DNA of 12,185 bases from Pseudonocardia sp. (GTDB lineage: Bacteria; Actinomycetota; Actinomycetes; Mycobacteriales; Pseudonocardiaceae), in assembly GCA_030453005.1 (NCBI GenBank), contig JAKDLE010000030.1, forward strand, positions 1 through 12,185. The letters run 5' to 3'. Both the position numbers and the translations under genes were made by a program. Every line of letters begins with the position of its first letter. Within the stretch, counting starts at the first letter, position 1. Positions 1 through 6,073 of this stretch are shown here, one piece after another. The notes beneath the pieces are model-generated. The model saw only the letters and a list, made by a program, of their open reading frames with translations. It was not told the origin of the DNA and made no database searches.

Positions 1-62
1 CACCCGACACCCTCCACGCGATCACCGATCAGCTGACCCTCTGGCTGGCAGACGGGGACTGA
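1..62 (+). CDS. C-terminal end of an unidentified protein (partial)
   Basis: One plus-strand frame is open from the window edge to a TGA at 60-62 and encodes about 19 residues ending LTLWLADGD. Codon third positions are almost all G or C, as in the real genes nearby, and a 9-bp hairpin follows directly. The rest of the gene lies outside the window, so the family cannot be named. It could be a chance open frame, since the stretch is short. Confidence 0.4.
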   Translation, partial: PDTLHAITDQLTLWLADGD

Positions 63-66
63 CGTA

Positions 67-104
67 CGGAACCCGATCGACCAGCGGGACGGGCACGGGT
101 TCCG
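67..104. terminator. Hairpin between convergent genes, candidate terminator
   Basis: CGGAACCCG (67-75) and CGGGTTCCG (96-104) form a perfect 9-bp stem around a 20-base loop. It sits just after the plus-strand stop at 60-62 and just beyond the minus-strand stop at 134, so it could end transcripts from both sides. There is no T-run, which is common for actinobacterial terminators. Function is inferred from position only. Confidence 0.45.
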
Positions 105-109
105 AAGCT

Positions 110-134
110 CAGGCGACCTGCGCCCAGGCGACCT
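110..134. repeat. 10-bp direct repeat at the end of the SnoaL-like gene
   Basis: CAGGCGACCT occurs at 110-119 and again at 125-134, the second copy overlapping the minus-strand stop codon at 134-136. Two tandem copies 15 bases apart could reflect local slippage that altered the end of the gene. It is short and may be chance. Confidence 0.35.
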
Positions 135-490
135 CAAGAACCTGCGGAGGAGGCCGTCCAGTACTCCACGAACCGGCCGTTCTCCGCTCGTAGAAGATCG
201 TTGCCGAAGAAGCTCAGCTCTCCGTCGGGGGTGTGCCCGCGTCCGGTCCATCGGCCGGCCACCAGGTCGCCTTCCACGATGGGCCCGACCTCGAGGGTGA
301 ACGAGAGGTCGCTGAACATCTCCTGGGTCTGGCCGATGATCGTCGCGAGTTCGTCCGGTCCGTGCACGTCACGGTTCGGCCAGTGCCCGACGAAGTGAGG
401 TGCGACGAGGTCGTGGGCGGCGCTGGGGCTGCCGTTCCAGAGTTCGGCGAGCCATCGGCGGTACAGCTCGTGCGCAGATGCAGCAGCCAT
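134..490 (-). CDS. SnoaL-like / NTF2-fold ester cyclase family protein
   Basis: A 118-residue protein from the ATG at 490; a GTG at 544 would add 18 residues (SAAARPALATRLWWAGR) that do not look like the family. Recognisable family features are the N-terminal helix (ELYRRWLAELWNG), the central PHFVGHWPNRDVHGPDEL, and the C-terminal strand pattern GHTPDGELSFFGNDLLR followed by ENGRFVEYW, as in SnoaL-like polyketide cyclases and related ester cyclases. The fold is a small alpha+beta barrel; substrate cannot be deduced. The protein stops soon after EYW, where relatives usually continue by 10-15 residues. A single-base shift there would continue as PQVLEVAWAQVA with a stop near 109-111, so the C-terminus may be frameshifted. 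It lies downstream of the methyltransferase gene on the same strand, separated by about 140 bases containing a hairpin. Confidence 0.72.
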   Translation of the reverse strand: MAAASAHELYRRWLAELWNGSPSAAHDLVAPHFVGHWPNRDVHGPDELATIIGQTQEMFSDLSFTLEVGPIVEGDLVAGRWTGRGHTPDGELSFFGNDLLRAENGRFVEYWTASSAGS

Positions 491-569
491 GCGTCCAGCC
501 CACCACAGGCGCGTCGCGAGCGCAGGTCGTGCGGCCGCCGACACGAAGCGCTATTGCCCCGCCACGGGA

Positions 570-595
570 TCCGTCTGCGGTACGTCGCAGACGGA
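570..595. terminator. 10-bp stem-loop between methyltransferase and SnoaL-like genes
   Basis: TCCGTCTGCG (570-579) pairs perfectly with CGCAGACGGA (586-595) around the 6-base loop GTACGT. It lies about 40 bases downstream of the minus-strand methyltransferase stop (633) and 80 bases before the SnoaL-like start (490). A terminator or a transcript-processing hairpin is the simplest reading; a protein-binding palindrome is the alternative. No T-run follows on the minus strand. Confidence 0.5.
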
Positions 596-632
596 AGAGG
601 TTCAGCGCAGATTCGCCGGGTTGTGTGGCCAG

Positions 633-1550
633 TCAGCTGGCACCACGGCGCCCCCGGTCGGTCCACAGCGCTGCGATGTGTCGTGTGTCAGTTCCGCAGC
701 AGCCGCCGATGATCGCCAAGCGGGGTAGCTGCGGTGTAATCCGGTCGTGCTCGGCGGCCAAGGCCATCGGATCGCCCTCGTCGAGCTCGGTGGCGTCGTC
801 GAGCTCCACGTGGCTCTTCACCGAGGCGTTGCACCGTAGTCCCACGATGCGGTCGCACCAGGCACCGGGCTCGGCCAACCCCGCTGCGACGTGGCAGGGA
901 TGGGCGCAGTTGACCAGGAAGTAGTCGGGCCCGGCGGCGTCGTCAACCTCGCAGATCGCCTGCCCGAGCGGAACTCCGCCGGGCAGCCCCCCGTCGGTCT
1001 CGACGGTGAACGAGATCGCGACCGGCAAGCCGGCGGCGCGGGCCGCCTGCACAATGCCGATCGCCTCGCCGACGTCGGTCAGGGTGTACGCCGTGACCAT
1101 GTCGGCACCGGACCAGGCGAAGGCCTTGATCTGCGGATGGTGGTAGTCAGCGGACCGGATCGGGTCGGCAGGTCCACCGGGACGGTAGCCATCACCGCGT
1201 GGACCCACCATGCCGCTGAGGACGACGTCGGGCACCGTCTCGGCGTAGCGGTCGCGCAGCCGGGCAAGCAACCCGATGGCGTCGGTATTCGCGCGAGCCA
1301 GCTCCACCGGCGAGTAGCCGAGCCGCTCGCCCCAGTCCGAGCTTGCTCGCCAGGTGGGCGACTCCAGCATCAGCCCGGCTCCGGCCGCGCGAGCGATCGC
1401 CGCATACCCGTCGTAGTAGTCCTGTAACAGCGCTTGGCCCTCGGCGCTGTCGAGCAGCGGGAACGCGGCGAAGTGCGGCAGCTCGACGTCGTGATGGAAG
1501 ATCAGATCGGCCTCCATGCCGCCGTCGGTAACCATCGGCCGGCCGTGCAT
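633..1550 (-). CDS. Homocysteine S-methyltransferase family protein
   Basis: A 305-residue protein of the Pfam homocysteine S-methyltransferase family (MmuM/BHMT-like TIM barrel), which moves a methyl group from a donor such as S-methylmethionine or a betaine to a thiol in the cytoplasm. The N-terminus has VTDGGMEADLIF and ELPHFAAF, and the zinc ligands are visible as VNCAHP (Cys about 215) and GGCCGTD (Cys 284 and 285). FETD-like SFTVETDGGLP is also present. The length matches the family. I place the start at the ATG at 1550, with GCGGGG about 9 bases upstream; a TTG at 1601 would extend the protein through the palindromic operator and is unlikely. No other methionine-cycle gene is adjacent, so the true substrate is open. 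It is divergent from the TetR gene and probably repressed by it. Confidence 0.85.
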   Translation of the reverse strand: MHGRPMVTDGGMEADLIFHHDVELPHFAAFPLLDSAEGQALLQDYYDGYAAIARAAGAGLMLESPTWRASSDWGERLGYSPVELARANTDAIGLLARLRDRYAETVPDVVLSGMVGPRGDGYRPGGPADPIRSADYHHPQIKAFAWSGADMVTAYTLTDVGEAIGIVQAARAAGLPVAISFTVETDGGLPGGVPLGQAICEVDDAAGPDYFLVNCAHPCHVAAGLAEPGAWCDRIVGLRCNASVKSHVELDDATELDEGDPMALAAEHDRITPQLPRLAIIGGCCGTDTRHIAALWTDRGRRGAS

Positions 1551-1573
1551 CTGCGGCAGCCCCGCGGCGCTGT

Positions 1574-1601
1574 TTGTATCAGACTGAACAGTCTGGTACA
1601 A
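1574..1601. promoter_or_regulatory. Palindromic TetR-type operator overlapping divergent promoters
   Basis: The left arm TTGTATCAGACTG (1574-1586) and right arm CAGTCTGGTACAA (1589-1601) are inverted copies with 12 of 13 positions paired around a central AA. Size and form fit operators bound by TetR dimers. The palindrome also holds promoter-like hexamers in both directions: TTGTAT with TACAAG 17 bases later on plus, and TTGTAC with TACAAA 17 bases later on minus. Each -35 would then overlap the opposite -10, so one bound repressor would shut both genes. Palindrome is seen; promoter assignment is inference. Confidence 0.8.
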
Positions 1602-1609
1602 GGGTTATC

Positions 1610-2230
1610 GTGCCGAGGGACGGAACCGCTACCCGGGAACGCATCCTGGATGCCGCCGAACGACTGGTCATCGAGAACGGCTTCGCCGCCACATCGGTGG
1701 ACCGGGTGATCGTTGAGTCGGGCACCTCGAAGGGCGCGTTCTTCCATCACTTCGAGTCCAAGCTCGACCTGGCCAAGTCACTCGTCGACCGCTACGCCGC
1801 GGCCGATATCGCGCACCTCCACGACGCGGTCACCCGCGTACAGGGCGCTACTGATGACCCGACGCAACGCGTGATCGAGTTCGTCCGCATCCTCGAGAAC
1901 ACCGCGGACGACCTCATGGCAGCGCAATCCAGCTGCCTCTACGTCTCGATCCTGACCGAACGCCAACTCGCCCGTCACGGCACGTCAGAGCAGATCGCCC
2001 GAGCCGTCGTGGCCTGGCGAAGGACTCTGTCCAGCATGCTCGACGAAGCGCTCGCAACCCAGCCAACGAACCAGCAGATCGACACCGACGCCCTCGCCGA
2101 CCACGTGTTCGTCACGTTCGAAGGCGCGTTCATCCTGTCCCGATCAATGAACGACAGCCGCCACATGCGCGCCCAGCTCACCGTCCTTCGACAGCTCATC
2201 GAGCGCTTGCTTCTCAGCCATCCCGGATGA
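1610..2230 (+). CDS. TetR/AcrR-family transcriptional repressor
   Basis: A 206-residue protein from the GTG at 1610, preceded by AAGGG about 5 bases upstream; a TTG at 1574 is the first base of the operator palindrome and is a poor start. Residues 9-56 form the typical TetR DNA-binding domain: RERILDAAERLV, then FAATSVDRVIVESG, then SKGAFFHHF with the conserved glycine and aromatic residues. The remainder is the alpha-helical ligand and dimer domain, without an obvious ligand signature. It is divergent from the homocysteine methyltransferase-family gene and almost certainly binds the 1574-1601 palindrome, controlling itself and that gene. If the plus-strand -10 is at 1597-1602, transcription would begin at or near the GTG, giving a leaderless message. 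The ligand is unknown. Confidence 0.92.
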   Translation: MPRDGTATRERILDAAERLVIENGFAATSVDRVIVESGTSKGAFFHHFESKLDLAKSLVDRYAAADIAHLHDAVTRVQGATDDPTQRVIEFVRILENTADDLMAAQSSCLYVSILTERQLARHGTSEQIARAVVAWRRTLSSMLDEALATQPTNQQIDTDALADHVFVTFEGAFILSRSMNDSRHMRAQLTVLRQLIERLLLSHPG

Positions 2231-2280
2231 GGAACGACGACCGGCACGAGCACGCCGCTCACGCCCAGGACCGCTTCAGT

Positions 2281-2309
2281 CCCGATGACGGATCCGTCTG
2301 TGAACCGGG
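2281..2309. terminator. Palindrome between convergent TetR and O-methyltransferase genes
   Basis: A perfect 12-bp palindrome, GACGGATCCGTC (2287-2298), is flanked by CCCG (2281-2284) and CGGG (2306-2309), which can pair across an uneven internal loop. It lies in the 81-base gap where two genes converge (stops at 2230 and 2312). A weak bidirectional terminator is possible; the stem is short, so this is tentative. Confidence 0.3.
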
Positions 2310-2311
2310 TG

Positions 2312-3394
2312 CTACCTGGGAACGCGGGCGAGGAGAACGCTGCGGTCGGCGGCGGTGGGCCGCACGGTGATGTCGATGTAGCCGACGGCCTCGGCGATCG
2401 CGGCGAGTTCGCCGGTCGACCAGCATTTGCCGGGGGTGGAGTGCATCAGCAGCGCCGAGTACTCAGCGACCGGCAGCGGCCCGGTCTTATCGGCGTCGAC
2501 GTGAGTGTCATGGTCGAGCAGCCACCCGCCCGGGGGCAGTGCGCGGTAGGAGGCGGCGAGCAGGTGCTCGACACGGGAGCGGTCCCAGTCGTGCAGGACC
2601 TGGGAGTACAGGTGCACGTCGAACGCGGTCGGGAGCGGATCGACGAACATGTCGCCGGTGACGACGTCGATGCGGTCGTTCTGGCCGCGCTCGGCGAGCA
2701 GCGTGCGCGCGGCCTGGTCCACGGGTGCGCGCTCGAACACCGCGGCGGACGCGGTGGGGTGCTGCTCGAGCACGGCCGCGGCGTAGATCCCGGAGCTACC
2801 GCCGACGTCGAGCAGCCGACCGACCGGCAGGTCGGCGGTCGCGCGGGCCAGTGCGGGTGCCAGGAAGGCGCCGCGGGCGTCCATCGCCGCGGTGATCCGG
2901 GAGGCGAACTCGACGTCCGCGAGCCGGCCCGACCAATCCCGGGCCCCGCCGTTGCCGCTGCCCGCCCGGTCAGCGTCGCCGTCGCTGATGGCGCTGGCCC
3001 AGGGCGCCGGCTCGTCGGTGCGCAGCACCCGGGCGAACTCGCGCGCCGCGGGCCGTTCGGCCAGCGACCCGTAGTAGGTGCGTAGGTCGTAGGCCGACCC
3101 GGCCACGAAGTGTTCGCGAGCCAGCGCGGTCAGCTCGACGACGTCGCCGGCGGCGAGGTCACGGCTGACCAGGTCGAGCGCGGCCGCGTAGGTCAGCAGC
3201 ACGTCGGCCGGGCGTTCGGCCCAGCGCAGCGCCGCTCGCAGCACCTCGGCCCGGGCCGGGCCGTGCACGGCGAGCCAGGTGAACACGTCGAACTCGGTGA
3301 CCGCGGCGATGAGCAGGTCCGCGGCGTAGGCGCCGTCGCGGACGCGGTAGAGGCTGGTCGGATCTGTGACGTTCATGGGGACGCTATTGGCCAT
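2312..3394 (-). CDS. Class I SAM-dependent O-methyltransferase (Methyltransf_2 type)
   Basis: A 360-residue protein from the ATG at 3394 (GGTGG lies about 10 bases upstream); an upstream in-frame start at 3553 would add 53 Arg-rich residues that look non-coding. Residues about 20-100 resemble the winged-helix dimerisation domain of plant- and polyketide-type O-methyltransferases (LYRVRDGAYAADLLIAAVTE, FDVFTWLA). SAM motif I is LLDVGGSSGIY (about 194-204), the acidic ribose contact is probably in AVFER, and SQVLHDWD (about 264-271) carries the conserved His of the catalytic HDW. GGWLLDHDTHVD and a C-terminal strand complete the fold. Length is as usual. Substrate, probably a small hydroxylated or carboxylated natural product, cannot be assigned. 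It converges on TetR and is divergent from proline dehydrogenase, so it is likely transcribed alone. Confidence 0.88.
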   Translation of the reverse strand: MANSVPMNVTDPTSLYRVRDGAYAADLLIAAVTEFDVFTWLAVHGPARAEVLRAALRWAERPADVLLTYAAALDLVSRDLAAGDVVELTALAREHFVAGSAYDLRTYYGSLAERPAAREFARVLRTDEPAPWASAISDGDADRAGSGNGGARDWSGRLADVEFASRITAAMDARGAFLAPALARATADLPVGRLLDVGGSSGIYAAAVLEQHPTASAAVFERAPVDQAARTLLAERGQNDRIDVVTGDMFVDPLPTAFDVHLYSQVLHDWDRSRVEHLLAASYRALPPGGWLLDHDTHVDADKTGPLPVAEYSALLMHSTPGKCWSTGELAAIAEAVGYIDITVRPTAADRSVLLARVPR

Positions 3395-3426
3395 GCTTTC
3401 GATTCCACCACCAGTCCACTGCGCGC

Positions 3427-3446
3427 CCGGGCTCGGCGAAGCCCGG
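3427..3446. other. Stem-loop in the leader region of the O-methyltransferase
   Basis: CCGGGCT (3427-3433) pairs with AGCCCGG (3440-3446) around a 6-base loop, about 33 bases upstream of the minus-strand start at 3394. The 3395-3590 gap is the divergent regulatory region for the O-methyltransferase and proline dehydrogenase genes; I see no clear sigma-70 hexamers in it. Significance of the hairpin is unknown. Confidence 0.35.
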
Positions 3447-3590
3447 CCCACCCGAGTCCGAACCGACATGCGTGCCCGGCGCCGATGACCGCGACGCCGC
3501 CGACCGCACGTCCGTCCCGAAGATCGATCCCCAGTTGGGACATGTGCCAGCACGACGTCGGGCTGCCCTCAGCGGTGCGAGGATCGGGCC

Positions 3591-4469
3591 ATGTCGATCG
3601 ATCGCACGATTCTGTTCCGGCTGGCCACCAGTGTCCGGCTTGAGCGAGCTGTCCGTACCGCGCCGCGGGGAGAGGGTCTGGCGTGGCGGGCGGCCTCGCG
3701 CTACGTCGCGGGCCGCACGCACGAGGACGCCCGACGCGTCGTCGGCGACCTGTACACCCGAGGTGCGGCAAGCAGCGTAGATCAGTTCGGCGAGCTGGTG
3801 CGGAACATGGAGACGGCCGAGCAGGTCGGCGAGGACTACCGTCGCCTCGCTACCTCCTTGGCCACCTTCCCAGATGACGCGTGGCTGTCGATCGACCTGT
3901 CCCACCTCGGTCTGGATATCGACCCGCCAGGGTGCGCCGACCAGCTCGCCGCGATCGCGCAGACGCTACCGACGGGCCGCCGCATCCAGGTTGGCGCCGA
4001 GGACCATGCTCGCGCCGGTGCCGTCCTGCGGTGCGTGCTCGACGTCGCTGAACGGGGTATGGCTGACCGACTCGGTGCCACCGCCCAGGCGAACCTGCAC
4101 CGCACGCCCGAGGACATGGAGCAGCTCATCGCCGCCGGCCTGCACATCCGGCTGGTCAAGGGCGCCTACGTCGAACCGTCCCACCTGGCCCTGACGTACG
4201 GTGAGCCCACCGACGTCGCGTACCTGCACCTGGCGCACCGTCTTGCCGAGGTCGGCGCATCGTATGCATTGGCCACTCATGACGGAGTGCTGCGCGAAGC
4301 GCTGCTGGCCGCGCTGGGGCCAGCACCAGTCGAACAGCTGCTCGGGGTGCGACCCGACGTGGTCGACGACCTCATCTCTCGGGGCGTGCCGGTCCGCGTC
4401 TACGTGCCCTTCGGCAACGACTGGTTCCGCTACTGGATGCGCCGCCTCGCCGAGTCCCGCGGCGCCTGA
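3591..4469 (+). CDS. Monofunctional proline dehydrogenase
   Basis: A 292-residue FAD enzyme that oxidises proline to pyrroline-5-carboxylate. The start ATG has GAGGA 8 bases upstream. Family landmarks appear in order: YVAGRTHEDA near residue 40, LSIDLSHLGLDID (99-111), RLVKGAY (187-193) with the conserved lysine, ATHD (228-231), LLGVRPD (250-256), and the C-terminal YVPFG followed by WFRYWMRRLAE (271-288), whose paired arginines and glutamate bind the proline carboxylate in PutA-type enzymes. The usual W-x-P-Y has R in place of P here. Length matches bacterial monofunctional enzymes. The partner P5C dehydrogenase is not in the window, so this gene stands alone, unlike a typical put operon, with a hairpin 28 bases after its stop. 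Confidence 0.93.
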   Translation: MSIDRTILFRLATSVRLERAVRTAPRGEGLAWRAASRYVAGRTHEDARRVVGDLYTRGAASSVDQFGELVRNMETAEQVGEDYRRLATSLATFPDDAWLSIDLSHLGLDIDPPGCADQLAAIAQTLPTGRRIQVGAEDHARAGAVLRCVLDVAERGMADRLGATAQANLHRTPEDMEQLIAAGLHIRLVKGAYVEPSHLALTYGEPTDVAYLHLAHRLAEVGASYALATHDGVLREALLAALGPAPVEQLLGVRPDVVDDLISRGVPVRVYVPFGNDWFRYWMRRLAESRGA

Positions 4470-4496
4470 ACGTCACACAAGGCCGCCCAAGACTTC

Positions 4497-4522
4497 GAGG
4501 CTCGTCCCGCAGGACGATCCTC
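4497..4522 (+). terminator. Candidate terminator of the proline dehydrogenase gene
   Basis: GAGG and TCGTCC on the left pair with GGACGA and CCTC on the right, interrupted by one C/T mismatch, around the 4-base loop CGCA (10 paired bases in all). It begins 28 bases after the proline dehydrogenase stop and lacks a T-run, as many actinobacterial terminators do. Confidence 0.55.
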
Positions 4523-4588
4523 CTACGCAGCGCCGCCGTCGGCTCTCAAGGAGCGCGAGAACGACCGCCGCTCGACTGCCCTGCCTGC

Positions 4589-4923
4589 ATGAGCGCGACG
4601 TACTCCGTGGACGAGTCCTCGCCCGCCGGCCGACACACGCTGGCCATGGGAGCCTCGCCGGAGGTGATCCGATCGGCGCTGCTGGTAGAGGACCAAGCCG
4701 CCTTCGACGTCGCCTACGAGATAAGGCGCTCGCCGATGCTCGCGAGAGCCTCGACCTCACACCGTTGTTCCGCATGCTCGAGCGCTGGCGCGGGATCGCA
4801 GTCCTGCAGCGCGACCCGGCGGTCTTTCCTCGCCTCGCGCGGCGCGCCGCTGAGAAGCTCACCGGCCAGCCGAGTCCTGAGGACGAGCCGCTCGCGGTCA
4901 CCCGGGCCGAGGCGTCCATGTAG
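4589..4923 (+). pseudogene. DUF6247-family protein, frameshifted
   Basis: The first 44 codons from the ATG at 4589 read MGASPEVIRSALLVEDQAAF then DVAYE, and the downstream half, in another frame from 4723, reads KALADARESLDLTPLFRMLERW and RDPAVFPRLARRAAEKLTG, ending at TAG 4921-4923. Joined, the two halves give a protein of about 111 residues that I recognise as the actinobacterial DUF6247 family. One missing base (or two extra) around 4721-4723 explains the break: inserting one base yields ...YEDKALADA. Function of the family is not established; such genes often sit in accessory regions. There is no good Shine-Dalgarno ahead of 4589. It could be a true mutation or a sequencing error, because the rest of the reading frame is undamaged. 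Confidence 0.75.
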
Positions 4924-4991
4924 GTGTACCCCAACCCGACGTCAGGCCGAACCGCCGATCACCGTCAGACTAGGGTCCGCACACTCATTGC

Positions 4992-5020
4992 TGGACACAT
5001 CGTCCACCGGATCCTAGAGT
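4992..5020 (+). promoter_or_regulatory. Sigma-70-type promoter of the serine recombinase gene
   Basis: TGGACA (4992-4997) and TAGAGT (5015-5020) are separated by 17 bases, close to housekeeping consensus. Transcription would start near 5027, about 35 bases ahead of the likely translation start. A small inverted repeat, TGGAC/GTCCA (4992-4996 and 5002-5006), overlaps the -35 and a further GTCCA lies at 5019-5023; such repeats could be a recombinase binding site that also gives autorepression. The hexamers are visible; the role is inferred. Confidence 0.6.
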
Positions 5021-5061
5021 CCAACCTGACATCGGCGGATACCGGGTGCGGGGAGGCCACG

Positions 5062-5670
5062 ATCACCGGACAACGGGTCGGCTACATCAGGGTCAGCAGC
5101 CTCGACCAGAACACCGGCCGCCAACTCGACGGCATCGCTGTCGACCGCACCTTCACCGACACCGCGTCGGGCAAGGACGTCACCCGCCCGCAGCTGGCCG
5201 CGCTGCTCGGCTTCGCCCGCGACGGTGACACCGTCATCGTGCACTCCATGGACCGCCTCGCCCGCAACCTCGACGACCTGCGCCGGATCGTGCGCGAGCT
5301 CACCGGCCGCGGCGTGGCCGTGCAGTTCACCAAGGAACAACTCACCTTCACCGGCGACGACACCGCCATGGCCACCCTGCTGCTCTCGGTCATGGGCGCC
5401 TTCGCCGAGTTCGAACGCGCCCTCATCGGCGAACGGCAACGCGAAGGCATCGCCCTAGCCAAGAAACGCGGCGCCTACCGCGGCCGCAAACACTCCCTGA
5501 ACCCGGACCAGGCCAACACGCTGCGACGGCGAGCAGCCGACGGCGTAGCCAAGGCGACCCTGGCCCGCGAGTTCGGCATCAGCCGCGAGACCGTCTACCA
5601 GTACCTGCGCGCCGCATCCGACAACCCAGCGCCCGCGGCCACCGATGACGGCACGACCGCGAACAGGTGA
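5062..5670 (+). CDS. Small serine recombinase (resolvase/invertase family)
   Basis: A protein of about 202 residues with the full resolvase layout: VGYIRVSSLDQN with catalytic Ser12, TASGKDVTRPQL, the DRLARN motif (64-69) with active-site arginines, the long helix around FAEFERALIGERQREGIALAK, and a C-terminal Hin-type helix-turn-helix (about 161-183: AKATLAREFGISRETVYQYL). It would resolve or invert DNA between short sites. The homologous N-terminus begins at TGQRVGY, and the ideal Shine-Dalgarno GGGGAGG (5050-5056) sits 5 bases before codon 5062, but that codon is ATC, not ATG. The only in-frame standard start upstream is a GTG at 4924, ahead of the promoter and with no family-like sequence. 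The gene is therefore either start-less, uses a rare start, or holds a base error. Confidence 0.87.
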   Translation: MTGQRVGYIRVSSLDQNTGRQLDGIAVDRTFTDTASGKDVTRPQLAALLGFARDGDTVIVHSMDRLARNLDDLRRIVRELTGRGVAVQFTKEQLTFTGDDTAMATLLLSVMGAFAEFERALIGERQREGIALAKKRGAYRGRKHSLNPDQANTLRRRAADGVAKATLAREFGISRETVYQYLRAASDNPAPAATDDGTTANR

Positions 5671-5802
5671 CAACAGACCCGCGCGGCGGGCGTCAATATC
5701 TCCGCGCTCAAACAGCTGGCGGATCTGGTGTCCGCACAGTTGGCGTGCGTGCTGTCCATCAGTTGTCGCAGACCGCGGTGGCGACGTGTTCCGCAGCAGG
5801 AC

Positions 5803-5829
5803 TGACACGGATCTTACATTTTGTGACAC
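5803..5829 (+). promoter_or_regulatory. Candidate operator upstream of the toxin-antitoxin pair
   Basis: TGACAC is repeated at 5803-5808 and 5824-5829, exactly 21 bases (two helical turns) apart, around the only A/T-rich stretch of this gap (TTACATTTTG, possible -10 TACATT at 5815-5820). The antitoxin ATG is at 5840. Direct repeats at helical spacing fit binding of a ribbon-helix-helix antitoxin to its own promoter, which is usual for such systems. Repeats are seen; binding is inference. Confidence 0.4.
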
Positions 5830-5839
5830 ACTCGGGAGC

Positions 5840-6073
5840 ATGGCAGACACCATCACGTTCCGGCCCGACGAGGACGCCGTTCGCGCGCTGGCCGTGCTCA
5901 CCCAGGACGGCACCGGCGTCTCCGCCGCGGTCCGCGCGGCGTTGATCGACGCGGCCCGAGCCCGGGCCGGGGACCAGCTCCGCGCCGAAGCCGCGACGTT
6001 GGCCGCCGACGACCACGACCGCGCCGAGGCCGCACAGGTACTGCGTGACATGGAGACGCTGCGTGCGTGGTGA
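5840..6073 (+). CDS. Ribbon-helix-helix antitoxin of a MazEF-type system
   Basis: A 77-residue protein. The N-terminal ITFRPDEDAVRALAVL then GVSAAVRAALIDAA follows the beta-helix-helix pattern of ribbon-helix-helix DNA-binding antitoxins, and the rest (residues 45-77) is a charged helix rich in Ala, Asp and Glu that would wrap the toxin. The ATG at 5840 is the only standard start; a GGGAG lies just one base before it, too close for ideal pairing, so translation may be weak. Its last 11 bases overlap the toxin gene, so the two are translationally coupled. It should neutralise the downstream toxin and repress the pair. Confidence 0.8.
   Translation: MADTITFRPDEDAVRALAVLTQDGTGVSAAVRAALIDAARARAGDQLRAEAATLAADDHDRAEAAQVLRDMETLRAW

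Noticed and set aside
2285..3085. 266-codon open frame on the plus strand
   Set aside because: Antisense to the O-methyltransferase; low-complexity Gly/Val/Arg composition and no recognised motif.
4201..4923. 240-codon plus-strand frame as one gene
   Set aside because: Its first part is out of frame within proline dehydrogenase; only the last 66 codons are real, as the second half of the frameshifted DUF6247 gene.
4924..5061. GTG 4924 as the recombinase start
   Set aside because: It adds 46 residues unlike resolvases, abuts the previous stop with no separate Shine-Dalgarno, and lies upstream of the predicted promoter. It stays possible because no other standard start exists.
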